Part shown: positions 1-11,442 of the stretch, piece after piece
Layout: every line of letters begins with the position of its first letter
Position numbering within the stretch: the stretch's first letter is position 1
From: Rhizophlyctis rosea
Lineage: Eukaryota > Chytridiomycota > Chytridiomycetes > Rhizophlyctidales > Rhizophlyctidaceae
Assembly: GCA_027596075.1 (NCBI GenBank)
Contig: JADGJC010000034.1
Span: 151,294 to 215,293, forward strand
Length of the DNA stretch: 64,000 nt
Reading direction: 5' to 3'
Translations under genes and position numbers: made by a program
The notes under the pieces: generated by a model
Seen by the model: the letters and a program-made list of their open reading frames with translations, nothing else
Told to the model about the DNA's origin: nothing
The model's database searches: none

Positions 1-169
1 ATGGATCGGTGTATGGTGTTTAGAAGGATTTCCCATTACGACCCTAAGTCACTGTAACAAATCCTTTGGGCGAACAACATGTATAAAAATGTAATATAGT
101 GTACAATTAAGAGGGGTAATCTCAATATGGATTGGGTGTTTTGGGGGAGGGGCAACGCGTCACAGATCT

Positions 170-828
170 CTAACCTAACCTATCAGACATCAAGTCCGAC
201 TCAATCCACTGCTTTTGGCGTTCGCGGAAGTCTCGGACCATACGGGGATCGTCGCCTTCAACTCCGATACCCTGTGTAATAAACGTGGGATCCTTTAGCA
301 TGAGGTGATCGGAGGTGGCCCAATCCGACGTTACCAGTTGGGGAGTCTTTGCATCCAAAACGTATTTGTTATCGCAGTGAGGGCAATATTCGTCTGCTTC
401 ATCGTACTCACTATTGTAGCCATTGCCGTTCCATTAATATAGACCCATTACTGCGATTTCGGATCAAACGGATACCCACTTCATATCTTTCCGAAACACC
501 TTTTTGCACTTTTTACAGGCGAAAACCATCTCCATTGTCTTTCGTAGGTTGTGGTCCGATACTTCTTGGTGGCACTCCGGGCAGTCAAACCACTTTTTGC
601 AGCAAGGTGCTCGAACGGCCACCTGTTGGGTGAAGCAATCAAGGTGATCGAGACAATAGCGGTGTGCAACAGTGTCAATTTGGCTTCCGCCCCCGGAATA
701 TCTGCAGCAAGGAGCGTCCCGACTCAAATGCATACCTGAGCGTTCAAGATGTGCTTGCCTTTTCAAAGCCAAGACGTCAGCAGTTGCACAACCACAAGTC
801 TGGAAAGTGCTTGGTGTAACTTACACAT
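170..828 (-). CDS. CHY-type zinc finger protein
   Basis: Small zinc-binding protein of the CHY zinc-finger family; members bind several Zn ions through Cys/His pairs, and the cellular role here is not known. Four exons can be read: 828-825, 758-736, 622-480 and 410-170 (411 nt, 136 aa). Family hallmarks run in order: MCKHILNAQ, VRAPCCKKWFDCPECH, FACKKCKKVFRKDM and EADEYCPHCDN, giving the full set of CxxC/CxxH pairs. Introns start GTAAGT (824) and GTATGC (735). The third could use GTGGGT at 479 (giving DMNEYDEADEY) or GTATCC at 475. The frame stays open upstream of the ATG at 828 (reading ...SYLASQDTSSHTKAM), so an extra N-terminal exon is possible. It is divergent from the AOX gene with about 450 bp between the starts. 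Confidence 0.78.
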
Positions 829-1281
829 TGCCTTCGTATGAGAGGATGTATCCTGGGAAGCAAGGTAAGAGCCTTTCGATAATACAACCCACTTTCCCCA
901 ATTTTGAGGTTTCTTGAGTCTGATCTTGGAAGTTCCAAGCACAACGAAATTGGAAGTCGGGAAACAACGGTTGGCGGCATGGCACTGGGGTTGTCCCAGG
1001 TCCGTCGCGTGTGGGGGGACAGGCCAGCTGCGCCATCATCACCCAATGCACGATCGGAAGTTCGATGTAAACCGCGATGTAAACATTTGCTCTCTAGTAT
1101 TTCCCCCACATCATCTAATGACACTAACGTTGGTGGACGACCTTGTTAAGGAACTCTGCTTCAAATGACTATATTTCTGTAGTTGATCACTTCTGGTCGA
1201 GCAGCATTCTTCTCTTTCCTCTCAAATTTGTCCCGCATAGTTTTCTAAGGCACTCACTTCGTCTCCATCCGCGCGCCGACA
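829..1281. promoter_or_regulatory. divergent intergenic region between the CHY gene and AOX
   Basis: About 450 bp between two divergent starts. No coding homology was recognised on either strand. It may hold both promoters and possibly a 5' exon of the CHY gene, since its frame stays open. No clear TATA box was picked out. Inference only. Confidence 0.35.
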
Positions 1282-2710
1282 ATGAAGATGCGACCTCTTA
1301 TACGGCATAAATCCTTCCTGACCTGCGCTATACGCCGTAATACAAGACATTGCGTCACGTCCCCTACACCTCCACACCAAACTACTCTTGCATCTGCTCC
1401 GCACCCAAAAGCCTCTACAGACCCTTCAAAATCCATATATACTAATGAGCAACTAACTGAGATAGAACAAACGCATAAGAAGCGAGAGGGTTTGAGTGAC
1501 TGGTAGGAGCAGCGTATGATGGACTTCTATAAATTTATCATGTTCATGGACCCACTTCATCGCGCTAGGGTGGCATGGTCTGCGGTGCGGTTACTGCGTT
1601 TCGGTGCGTGTGAACAACCTGCTTGCAAATACACTTGATCGTGCAGGACGTGCCACGTGCTAACTTGGAGTTTCCATTGGTTAATCTCCAGGGTTTGATA
1701 CGGCTACCAACTACTCAGATAAGCTCAATGTGATGAACGAGCGACAATGGTTGAATCGGATAGGTATGTTGGTTGATCTTCCTCTTCCGTACCCATTTGA
1801 CTGATCTTTATGGTCAGTCTTTCTGGAAACGGTATGCCACTCATTGCACTAGCTGCCAACAATCAGGATGCTGATCACAAAGGGATTATCAGGTCGCAGG
1901 CGTGCCAGGGATGGTGGCGGGGATGACAAGGCATATGAAAGTATTGGTAAGCCTGCCGTCAGGTTGCTACTCCTTCTGCAGCTGATCAACTCTGGTCAGA
2001 ACTCCTTGAACCGTGACCAAGGCTGGATTCATACCTTGCTGGAAGAAGCTGAGAATGAGCGGATGCATCTGATGACCTTCATGGGGGTATGCATTACGTT
2101 CACTACGTCGCACGACGAATCGGGTTGACATTGAAACCCTTCCCCATTACGCAGCTGCGTCGACCCTCAGCATTCTTCCGCGCTTTTGTCATTGTTGGAC
2201 AGGGAATATTCTTCACACTTTACACAATTGCATACGCTCTCAGCCCTCGGACCTGTCATCGTTTTGTTGGATACTTGGAGGAAGAGGCAGTGCACAGTAA
2301 GACCGGTGCTTGGCAATTGACATCAAGTTTGGGCTTGACACAATTATAGCATATAGCAATTGCCTTCTCGATACCGAGGTTGGCCAGATCCGTCATTGGT
2401 ATGTGATCTTCATAGTAAACTCATTGAATTCATCTGAATGGAAGCATATAATGTATCATCCAGGACCGTGACTCCCGCACCTTTGGTTGCCAAACAATAT
2501 TGGAGATTGCAGGAAGGAGCATCGATCCGCGATGTTGTAGCTGCAGTGCGAGCAGATGAAGCTGAACAGTAAGCTCTTAGTTTGGGTATCTCAATAATTC
2601 TCTCATTCACCCGTCAACTATAATCAATACTCAGCCGGATACGTAATCACGAAATTGCAGACGTCAAAGAGGATCAAGAAGGCAAAATACATACCAATGA
2701 CACAAAAGCT
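1282..2710 (+). CDS. AOX: mitochondrial alternative oxidase (AOX) module, without its own stop codon
   Basis: Diiron ubiquinol:O2 oxidoreductase of the inner mitochondrial membrane that bypasses complexes III and IV. Exons read: 1282-1502, 1569-1603, 1692-1763, 1818-1831, 1893-1946, 2000-2086, 2155-2296, 2350-2398, 2464-2568, then 2635 onward. The N-terminus is basic, with no acidic residue in the first 40 ([12 protein letters not shown]...), as in a mitochondrial presequence. All diiron ligands are visible: E113 (FLET), E152 and H155 (ENERMH), E203 (GYLEEEAVH), E257 and H260 (RADEAEH). The 39- and 51-residue spacings match the family. H260 is split by the last AOX intron (CA|C), which fixes the frame of the next exon. 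That exon has no stop; it runs 25 residues and enters the COQ6 start at 2711. The first iron ligand lies on a 14-nt microexon (1818-1831). Confidence 0.88.
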
Positions 2711-4638
2711 ATGCCCAGAAAGGATTATCAGTATCAGTCAAACTCCGGATCTCCTCAACGGCCTCCCCTCTTGCACGTTACTCAACGCAACTTCAGTGTA
2801 TCTGTAAGATCGAAAGCATCCAGCATTCCAACTTCCTCTGTTGAGGACGCGATCCCTTATGACGTGTGCATTGTGGGTGGTGGGATTGTCGGAACCGCTT
2901 TGGCATGTGGGCTTGGTAAGGACTTTTCTGATTGGCCAAGTCACAGAAGCGTGCAAATGACGATCTATGCTTCCAGCAAAGCGCGTCGATTCTAGCTCCC
3001 CCCTATCGGTTGCCTTGATTGAGGCTGGTGATCTGTTCCGGGAGCCAAACACACAGCCCGGCCAATTTTCTAATCGCGTTAGTTCGCTCACTCCAGGTTC
3101 CGTGAAATTTTTGAACGGTATGTGCCGACACATTCATGGTACCTTGTTCGTAGTACTGAATGAGGCTTAGATATCGGCGTTTGGGACGGCGTTGATCCAT
3201 CTCTGCTTCATCCTTACACAAAGATGCGAGTGTGGGATGCCGTCGGGAAGGGAGCGATTAAGTTCGATGCCAAAGACAATGCGGGGTCGCCCATTGCCTT
3301 CATGGCGCAGAATAACGTGTTGCAGTCGGCGTTGGCGAACATAGCGCGCGACCAGGAGGGCCGAGTCACGGTGTTCAACAAGACGCGGGTGGAGAAGATT
3401 GTTGGTGATGTGCATTATGGAGCATGGCCGGTAGTCCATTTGGAAGGAGGCGAGAAGATCAGAGCTAGGGTTTTGGTATGAACTTGATGAACAGCATTTA
3501 TGAAAAACCTCACCACTGACGCCTGCCGTGATACAGATCGGTGCTGACGGCGTCGCCTCAAAAGTTCGAGATTTTGCGAAGATTGAGACTGTGGGATGGG
3601 ACTATCCTCAAAAGGGTATTGTGGCGACACTGAAGGTGGATGATTCCGCAGAGAATGATACTGCTTGGCAACGCTTCCTTCCTACCGGCCCCATCGCCTT
3701 GTTACCTGTGAGTTTGAGTGATTGTTGCTAGCAGTCAAACCTGACATACGATCTGACATATCCCATGGACAGCTCGGTAAAGGATATAGCTCATTAGTAT
3801 GGTCAACACCGGCAAATCTTTCTGCTCGCCTGTGTAATCTTCCAGTGGAAGACTTTGTCACGCTTGTCAATGCAGCTTTCAAAAATCCTGTTGAAGATGT
3901 GGAATATTTGATATCTCAGATTGGGCCGGATGGCACTCCTCAAACGGATTTCAAGGCGGAGGCGGAGTGGGGTCGGGAACGGGCAGTGATGCATGAAGAT
4001 GAAGTAACAATCATGTTCCCACCGGCGGTCATTGATGTTGAGATGGGAAGCCGTGCAAGTTTCCCATTACGGATGCGGAACTCGGTCACGTATGTTGATG
4101 ACCGGATAGCATTGATTGGGTATATACATTTCGTGACGTTGGTAATGCCATATCAACAAAGCTGTTGCTTACAACCGGAATCATCAGTGACGCAGCTCAT
4201 ACGGTACACCCGCTCGCTGGTCAAGGACTCAACATTGGGCTTGCGGACGCTGAGGCTCTGACAAGCGCGTTAGCAGAAGGGCTTATGGACGGTCAAGATA
4301 TAGGTAGGTTGCCTAATGTTTGCGCCTTCCTTTCAATCCGTTCGCTGAAAACTGATATGTAACGACCAGGGCAAATCCATGTTTTGGAGAAATATGCGGC
4401 GGAGAGATATCTACCAAACTTGGCCATGTTGACAGCCTGTGATGGTATCGGGCGGCTGTTTGGGACTGATGCTCGGCTCACGTCGTGGATTCGGTCAGCT
4501 GGGTTGAACATTACGGATAGCATAACGCCATTGAAGGTGAGAAGCTATTCCTTGTATTGCTACGAACTGGTACTCATCATGCATTTGACCATACACTAGA
4601 GCGTCATTATGAAGTATGCGGGTCGTATTTCGCCATGA
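2711..4638 (+). CDS. COQ6: ubiquinone biosynthesis FAD monooxygenase COQ6 module
   Basis: Flavin-dependent hydroxylase of the coenzyme Q complex in the mitochondrial matrix (C5 ring hydroxylation). Exons: 2635-2915 (shared with AOX), 2977-3117, 3171-3475, 3537-3707, 3773-4119, 4188-4303, 4370-4536, 4600-4638. Motifs: dinucleotide-binding VCIVGGGIVGTALA, DG motif IGADGVASKVRDFA, and FAD/ribityl motif GDAAHTVHPLAGQGLN. The C-terminus is MKYAGRISP. From the ATG at 2711 it is about 496 aa, normal for COQ6. Residues after this ATG look like a presequence (HVTQRNFSVSVRS) with a possible R-x-F|S processing site. The ATG is in frame with the preceding AOX exon with no intervening stop, so it may be internal to a fusion or an independent start. 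Confidence 0.88.
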
Positions 4639-4973
4639 ATACCATAGTTACAGGACAGGATGAGTGTTTCTGGCTTTTCGAAGCATTTCTGCGAAGTTTG
4701 GACCATATGAAGGGTAGTGACTTCAGCTTAATGAGAAACCATAAGATCATGGCGACGAGCTCATCAGAGCTTGACGAAGTCTTGCTGGAGCCACATGCAA
4801 AAGGAAATACGTCTGTTGCAACTAAAATTCCGATGCGCAAACCGGGCTGTTGTCTGCATTCAATTGACCTCCACTTCATCTTCCTTCTCAACACTGATTG
4901 GCGACACAGAACGATAACGGACCAGGACAAAACTAGGCCAGGCATTGACTATGCATATATATTTCCCAATCAT
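4639..4973. other. convergent intergenic region
   Basis: Space between the COQ6 stop and the 3' side of the minus-strand gene. Reading frames here show no family resemblance. Nothing else recognised. Confidence 0.5.
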
Positions 4974-5923
4974 TCAATAATGCCGCCGCCATCCCTCCCA
5001 ATTTCCGACATTGACCTCTCGTCCATCAGCTGGCATCATGTCCGCCCTTCCCTTCTTTGATACATCTTCACAGGTCAAGGGGTTGAAGGTATTATTTTTG
5101 AGGTAAAGGGTTGTCGCTCGTTCTCGCGTTCGTGCCTGATGAAGACAATTTTCATTTTCAAGTTTGACACATCGCTTCAAGTTGTCTACGAGCACTGACA
5201 CTAACCTTTGCCCCATCATCATTGACTCTCCATTGACTTCCCTTCTCACCGCCCAAATAATGAGATGTGATCAAGTTGTAGCCGACGCTGCTTTCGTTGA
5301 TTTTTGATCGGGATTGCTTGATGTCTAATCGCTGTTGTTGACGGAGATCGTTTGCTGCTAGCTTGGAAAATCTCTCGGTGTTCATGGCTGCTTGGTTGCG
5401 TCTAACGGATGTGTTGAAGCATTAAGTGGAGAAGTTTGGCAGAAGTTAAACAAGCTTTGACCTACCTACGACCTTCCCATCGTTTTGCATCGTGATCCCT
5501 TATTACCTCCCTCCGTTCTTTTTCCAGGACATCCACAGGCGTCTCGTTGAACCTATCCTCCTCGCTGATTCCTTGGGGGTAGAAGACGTCGTTGCTGATA
5601 TTTCTGGTGTTGAGGCCTACTCTGGGTTGTCGGGAGGAAGGTAGAGGCGGTGGAGGAAGGGATGTAAGCTTTATGGGTTTCAGAGGTGCATCTTTGTTGA
5701 CTGGTGTTGAATATGAAGATCGGTGATGATGGCGGATGGATTTTGATGTGTGGGGAAATCGGGAAGGTGGTTCGAGTGCACAGACGGGGAGTGGCAGGGC
5801 TGGTAAAGGGGCATTCGGCGGGATGGGAAGGAATGTTACGGGTGATGAGGTTGAGAGGTAGTGCGTTGGGCGTGCCGTGAGAGGAGAGTCTGCTTGCATG
5901 CTATCTGAAGGTGATTGAAGCAT
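4974..5923 (-). CDS. hypothetical protein, proline-rich N-terminus with charged helical C-terminus
   Basis: Family not recognised. Exon 1 (5923-5466) starts at an ATG and encodes a Pro/Ser-rich, likely disordered stretch. A conserved-looking segment follows (GLNTRNISNDVFYPQG, EEDRFNETPVDVLEKE). An intron GTAGGT (5465) to TTAG (5402) joins it in frame to a basic helical exon (RRRNQAAMNTERFSKLAAN ... ESSVGYNLITSHYLG). A GTGAGA donor follows near 5250. A last exon ending at 4974 (LYLKNNTFNPLTC ... NWEGWRRHY) is possible, but its acceptor is uncertain, so the 3' end is provisional (5158 is the stop if there is no third exon). The recurring YN/FN-x-LT pattern suggests a short structural repeat. 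Confidence 0.5.
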
Positions 5924-6199
5924 GGTTCTTTTTGAATCCGATATTTTCGAAGGGAGCTGAAATAGTGACGGGGAGACTCAACAGAGAGTATTTTGCATGT
6001 CCGACTTTCTACTCTCTACTAGGACCCTGATTTGTCGCCAGCCACCTGCACCACCACCGCTCAAGGCGTCGATAGCAGCCCACTTATCTTGTCGACATGC
6101 TTCTTCCAGTCCTGACAAATTGCTCCATTTGTGACTGGACTAGTACATCTCTCAACCTGATGGCTTTGCTTCACGAGCTTTCTGACATAGCAGCGTGAC

Positions 6200-7923
6200 A
6201 TGGATCATATTTGGAAGACTGTCATCTTCTGGTGCAGTGCCAGCTCCCAGGCACACCTGCTGCTGAGTGGGAAACAGGTTCGAGCAAATGTCACCCAGGC
6301 AGACTTGAACAGAGCAGAGTGGCGCCGAAGGTGTCTTCGTTGGGAGGGCAGAGCAAGGGACCAGAACTATGGACCTCAAGCTTACATTGACTTGCGTGGG
6401 GTAACGAGCATCGAGCCTGGTCGCGGGACACCTGACGTCGTTGTCAGACAAAACCCCCTCCATTTCATAAAGACATTAGTTGACCTCCAACAACCCCTAC
6501 ACGTCGACCACAACCTCAGAGGAACTCCGTGTGCGACATGCACATTATTCTTGGCTACAGTTGTTTTAGGTATATACAACCTGCATCCGCTCCCGGAAGA
6601 AGTGGCAGTGGAACTGATGTTTGTCTAACAGGCCAGACGGAGTTCGCAAAATATCTTCTTGAACATGGGGCTAATGTACATGCCAAAAACCATACAGCCA
6701 TAATCCATGGTTGCGCCTCGGGACCTTTAAAGATTGTCGAACTCTTGGTGTCTCACGGTGCTCTTGTTGGGGCGAGGAGCGGAAAACCTCTCATCACGGC
6801 TTGCGAAAACGGACATTCGGACATTGTTGGGTTTCTGCTGCACCACGGTGCAGCTGTCAATGCCGTCACTGGGAATACCAATGCCTTTGTGGAAGCATGT
6901 CGGGTGGGATCAATGGATATACTGCAGATGATTATTAACGCCGGCGCAGACATCCTGATTCTGGGCGCTCACGAAGCACTTAGTGCTGCAGTCTCCAAAG
7001 GCCATACTGAGGTCGTCTCCTTCCTGCTAGAAACGGTCAGCTTCGACCAAATCAGCCTGTCTCTCACCCTCCATTTTGCTGCCCACATGGGTTTTGCACA
7101 CATTGCCAAACTTCTCCTTTCCCACGGCGCTGTAGCTAATCTGGGACAGTGCATTGGGGACGGCGGCACTCGGGATGCGGATGCTCTACGTCTCTTACTC
7201 GAGTGCGGGGCAAAAGATGAAAATGGCCAAGCTTTGGTGCGAGCTGTGCTATGGTGCTCCCCACCTATCGTCGAACTCCTCCTCACCTCCCTATCGTCCT
7301 ATTACAAAACTATTTTGCTCGATCCTACACTCCTCATCCGTGGTGCCTGCTCAATGAACCAGGTGGAGGTGGCCCGATTGTTAATCTCGCACGGAATCGC
7401 AACCGCAGACATGAATCACAACTACCCCCTCCACGTGGCCATACGGTATGGTCATTACGACGTCGCTAAATTCCTCCTCGAAAACGGCGCAGATCCAAAT
7501 GCACCATGGCCAGACGCACCACCTGTCCTCCTTGCAGCGAAATCCGCCCAACCTGCCATCACTGAACTCCTCCTATCCCGCATCGGTACCAGCTCCTTCA
7601 ATAGCATCCTTCCAAAACATCTCACAACAGAGATGCACATCCTAGTGCGTGCTGCACAAAATCGAGATACTGGCCTGTTGAAAAGGATTCTATCAGATCC
7701 GCAGTCAACCCAGGATCAAAACGCAGCCATTGTTTGGGCATCGCAAACACATGATGTAGATGCGGTGGAGTTACTGTTGGAGTGTGGGCTTAGCCCGGCT
7801 GGGGTAATCGGAGGGACAGGCATTAGTTCGGAGAGGGATCTGGAAAAGCGAGCGAAGGGATATCGGGAATGCGCGGTGGTATTTGCAAGGTATTGGAAGG
7901 AGGAGCGCTTAAAGGGGTTCTGA
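6200..7923 (+). CDS. ankyrin-repeat protein
   Basis: Repeat scaffold for protein-protein binding; the partner is unknown. From about 6640 the frame encodes roughly nine ankyrin repeats recognisable by G-x-TE-x-A-x-x-LLEHGA, VELLVSHGA, IVGFLLHHGA, IAKLLLSHGA, LRLLLECGA, VARLLISHGI, VAKFLLENGADPNAP and VELLLECGL. The stop is at 7921-7923. Two starts are possible. One is ATG 6200 with an intron GTATAT to CTAACAG (about 6570-6631), joining LATVVLG to QTEFAKYLL. The other is ATG 6529 read straight through. The C-terminal 40 residues after the repeats are charged (EERLKGF at the end). No catalytic domain is visible. Several repeats are divergent, as is usual for solo fungal ankyrin proteins. Confidence 0.75.
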
Positions 7924-8111
7924 TAGTGTAGAGAATTGGACCGAGTTCTGCAAACGGGCGCAAGTAGATGCAACGTAGATATCTGTAGACCTTGTATATA
8001 TTTGTAATTTACAAAAGCTTCGCCTGAGCTCAGATGATGCCAGTGAGTTTAGATGTATTTTACATGCCATGCCCAAACCGTTTCCTTTTGCCTGTGATGG
8101 GATGTTCTGTC

Positions 8112-11100
8112 TCACATGACCTCTCCTGATATCCGGCGCCTTGATCCCTCCAACTGAAATTGGACCTCTCGCGAGGGATTCAGCTCCCTTTCCCATATGT
8201 CCAGCACTTCACGCGCTCCCAACTTGATAGCATGGAATGGATCACCCTCCTCTCCATTCGTTGCCTTAAACGCCCATTTGTGCAACAGCTCTAGAATGGT
8301 GTTGGTGCATTGTGTAAGTCCTGACGCGGATGTGTAGATGAGAGTGGATAGTATGGAAGGAAGCGTCTGCAAATCCAATTGAAGTTAGACTGTGAAACGC
8401 CATCCTTGAATCATTCACACCGAAACCATAACGCTTGCTCATGATGATTCACCTTCTCTGTTGTTTGACCAACAATACCCGTGATCCCATCCACTAGCGC
8501 ACAGGCAAGCTCAACCTTGATTGGATCAGCCATGCATGCCATGATGTGCATGCACAAATGCTTGCATGTAATGAGCATAAATGATGCGACATTGTCATTT
8601 GTTGTTGGGCTTGAATGGCGAACCACGGAATAGAGTACTTCCAGTTGAGCGTGATTCAGTGCTGTATGAGATGTGTGCGTCTACATGGTTTCCAGGCAGT
8701 ACGTCAAATCCTCCATCATGGAACGAGGAAGGCAACGTGTGCAGCCTTACCAACTTGACCAATCCCATTGCCACCGCACGGCTATTCCACGTTTCACTTA
8801 CTGGAGATGCAACAGCTGGTGGTGCAAAAGGAACTTCCCAATTGATGCTTTCCCTTTCATTGGCTTTTCGCCACAACATCTGCCGCCGAAGAGTGTTGTC
8901 GAGACTTAGCAACCCAGTTACAAAGGCAGTTGAGAGCGAGGGATAAGATTTTAGCTGCGGTGAGAGGAGGAGAATTGCTGGAAAATTCGTTGCTTTAGGA
9001 TCATTGTCATATCAGATACCATTGAGAGAGGGTGGGCCATGCTTACCAACTCTCAGGGCATCTCCACCAAACCATTTCAAAACACCCACAGCAGCTGGCA
9101 TTGCGATGTTCCAAACAACATGTTTCCATTCCCTTCCTTGACTTTGTTCAGTGCTGGGGGTCCCGTCTGATGGGTTCGTCCACAGCCCTTCCCCGAGTTG
9201 GTCAGCACCAGCCCTTGCCCCCGACTCCAAAATAGCAGCCACAACGCTAACAAACGCTTTCTGTATGGGAGGGTTGCACCCTGGATGGAATACCAATTTC
9301 GAAAATGGGGGGAGCAGCGCGTTGAAGATGGTGGGCGAGAATGCTGGTTGCGAGCTGGCGGCAGTTGGCGAGACTGAGCCGCCGATGATGTGCCCAACAA
9401 TCAGCAAGGAAGCTGAAAGCTCCATGATTGACGGAGTCAGGTGGTGATGACCTTGTCCGCTCGTTGCGAACAAACTTTCTGCTCCGCCGTGCACGTATCC
9501 GTTGAGCACAGTTAAGCATTCGTTGAGATATAAGGTCCGCACTTGATCAGAAATTGGTGATTGCGGGGATGAGGGTGAGGATGATAGACATAGCGCGCAC
9601 AGGAAATGAATGAATGTATTCAGGGGAGCAGGTGTTGGAGTCAGCGAGTGGAAATGTGGGTGAGGAGTCGGAGATTGATGTGCATGCGGCCGGCCAGTGA
9701 ATGACTGTGAATCAGATGTTTGCATCATAGGTCTATACAGGGGCGGACATCGAGCGTTCAGCCTTCTCCTACCTTGATAGCCACCAAGATCCTTACCCAC
9801 TCTCCACCTTTCAATCCTTCCAAAAAGCTCCTCAATACTTTCGCTGCACCCGGCACTTTAAGCATCTCCTCCTCCGTCTCTCCCGCCAGGATTGATATCA
9901 GAGTTCCATACTCCCGGCATCCTGCCAAGCGATGGAAGGCCTCACTGGGCTGAGTCAATGCAGCATGCAGAGTATCCGCAATAAAGGTCAGAATAGTGAT
10001 TGTTACTAAAAGTGTGATGATTAGAAAAAGCAATATGCAGCAATGACTTGAACAGTCACGCACCTGCAAAGACTTTAGAATGAGGTGGATGTGCCTGTAG
10101 ACAAAAGATGCAGAGATCGAGCACTTGATGTATATCTTGTGGTGCAGTGAATTGGCTTATTTGGCGGAAGTGTTGTTTCTGATGAAAGTCAGGCTTAATG
10201 TATTGTTCAACAAGTAAAATTTAGCCCGCAAGCAAATACCTGTGACGACAGCAGTTGTTCAAGCACATGAACATCTTCATCCGTCATAACATCAACCTTA
10301 GCAATGTATTTCTCTCTCAGGACACCAATTGGTATTGGAGCATTTGTGACGGCTGAAGTTGATGAGCCATGTTGACCTCGATCCGATGTTCGGCCATGAA
10401 CAGCGATGCCCAGTGCCGCCAATAGGGCTCGTAACAACGTCTTTTTGCGTGGTGCAACGATAATTGTTGAACAGGAGCACATGCGGTAGGTGTTGCAAAG
10501 TCACCAAAACCTTCCACACACACCTTATCCGCACGTTCCTCCTCCTTCTTGGCACTCCCAGCAGAACCAACATCTCCCACTGCCCCATTCCGTTCCTCAT
10601 CTGGGTCGACAACACCCTCTGCAACTGACGCGTTCGCAACCACAATTTTACTTCCTCCACTGGCATCGCGCGTCAAACTCTTCTTAGACGGTCGTTTCGC
10701 CAGTCTGGGCTCTGCTTTTGGACCTGAAAGCTTGGGGTTGGAAGATGCCAATGGTAACGGAAGGGATGCAGGTGGGAGAGGTGTTGAGTCTGATAGACCA
10801 TTGTTACTGCGAGGTGTTGAAGGGTCAATAGATGTATGGCACTATGCGTGCAGTTGCTCCGTGAGCCTGGTGGTCACTTGAAATAGCAACACTCACAACC
10901 GCCGAATGACGTGGGCATGTAGGATCTCCAGCAGGACCCCGGCAGCGTCTGGTCGAGCCTGCATGATCTCATTACAGAGTTGTTGCGGCACCGGAATGGA
11001 CAGTTTCTACATGGTGGCGACCATCATGATCTTCAGTCAATGCCGACGTCAATCGTCTTGCAACAAGATGCAAATTGAACAACTTGGTTCCGGCAATCGT

Positions 11101-11442
11101 GTCTTACCGAGAAGACTCTCCCTAAAACATCCCAGTTGCCTTTCTTTGCCTTCATGCCAGTTCCGGTATCAAAACAATGCATCGACACCTCCAAAGGGTG
11201 ATACTTTGACAAAATCTCCGCAATAAGGAAGCCATTGGCGAAGTCCCTGTAATGGCAAGTTTAGAACAGACATAGATAAGTGTTTTTCACGATGATGTTA
11301 CGGTCATGCTGGTTGTGATTCAAGTATCACAAACTTTTCTGTGCGACCTGCTGTTCGCGACCCACCTTTTCGTATTCTTGATGGAATATGTCAGATCAAG
11401 TGATTGAACCCACTTGAGGATATCTCTGCGAAGACCAGTCAT
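8112..11442 (-). CDS. SPATA4-like CH-domain protein with long C-terminal helical region
   Basis: Predicted flagellum/sperm-type calponin-homology (CH_2) protein. Exon 1 (11442-11366) gives MTGLRRDILKWVQSLDL followed by SIKNTKR. Exon 2 (11246-11108) gives RDFANGFLIAEILSKYHP and FDTGTGMKAKKGNWDVL. Exon 3 (11006-10897) gives KLSIPVPQQLCNEIMQ and GVLLEILHAHVIRR. These match the SPATA4 CH core closely. A later exon (GLSDSTPLPP, then NPKLSGPKAEPRLAKRPSKK) is a basic disordered linker. Helix-rich segments follow: near 10270-9760 (FIADTLHAAL, GAAKVLRSFLEGL), 9690-9012 (LYLNECLTVLNGYVHGGAE, MPAAVGVLKWFGGDALR), 8912-8590 and 8378-8112. They look like ARM/HEAT-type repeats. Exon borders in this half are not resolved, and a second gene cannot be excluded. 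Human SPATA4 is only about 305 aa, so the C-terminal half is extra. Confidence 0.65.

Larger units (their letters stand above)
1282..4638 (+). other. continuous AOX-COQ6 reading frame (17 exons, 781 aa)
   Basis: The 17 exons listed under the two modules add to 2346 nt (782 codons including the stop), so the spliced frame is internally consistent from ATG 1282 to TGA 4636-4638. AOX covers residues 1 to about 261, a 25-residue linker covers 262-285, and COQ6 covers 286-781. No stop codon occurs in frame between the last iron ligand of AOX (H260) and the flavin-binding motif of COQ6. Both partners act on the ubiquinone pool at the inner mitochondrial membrane. Whether the product is one fusion, a polyprotein cut at the internal presequence, or two transcripts sharing exon 2635-2915 cannot be told from DNA. 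Confidence 0.72.
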
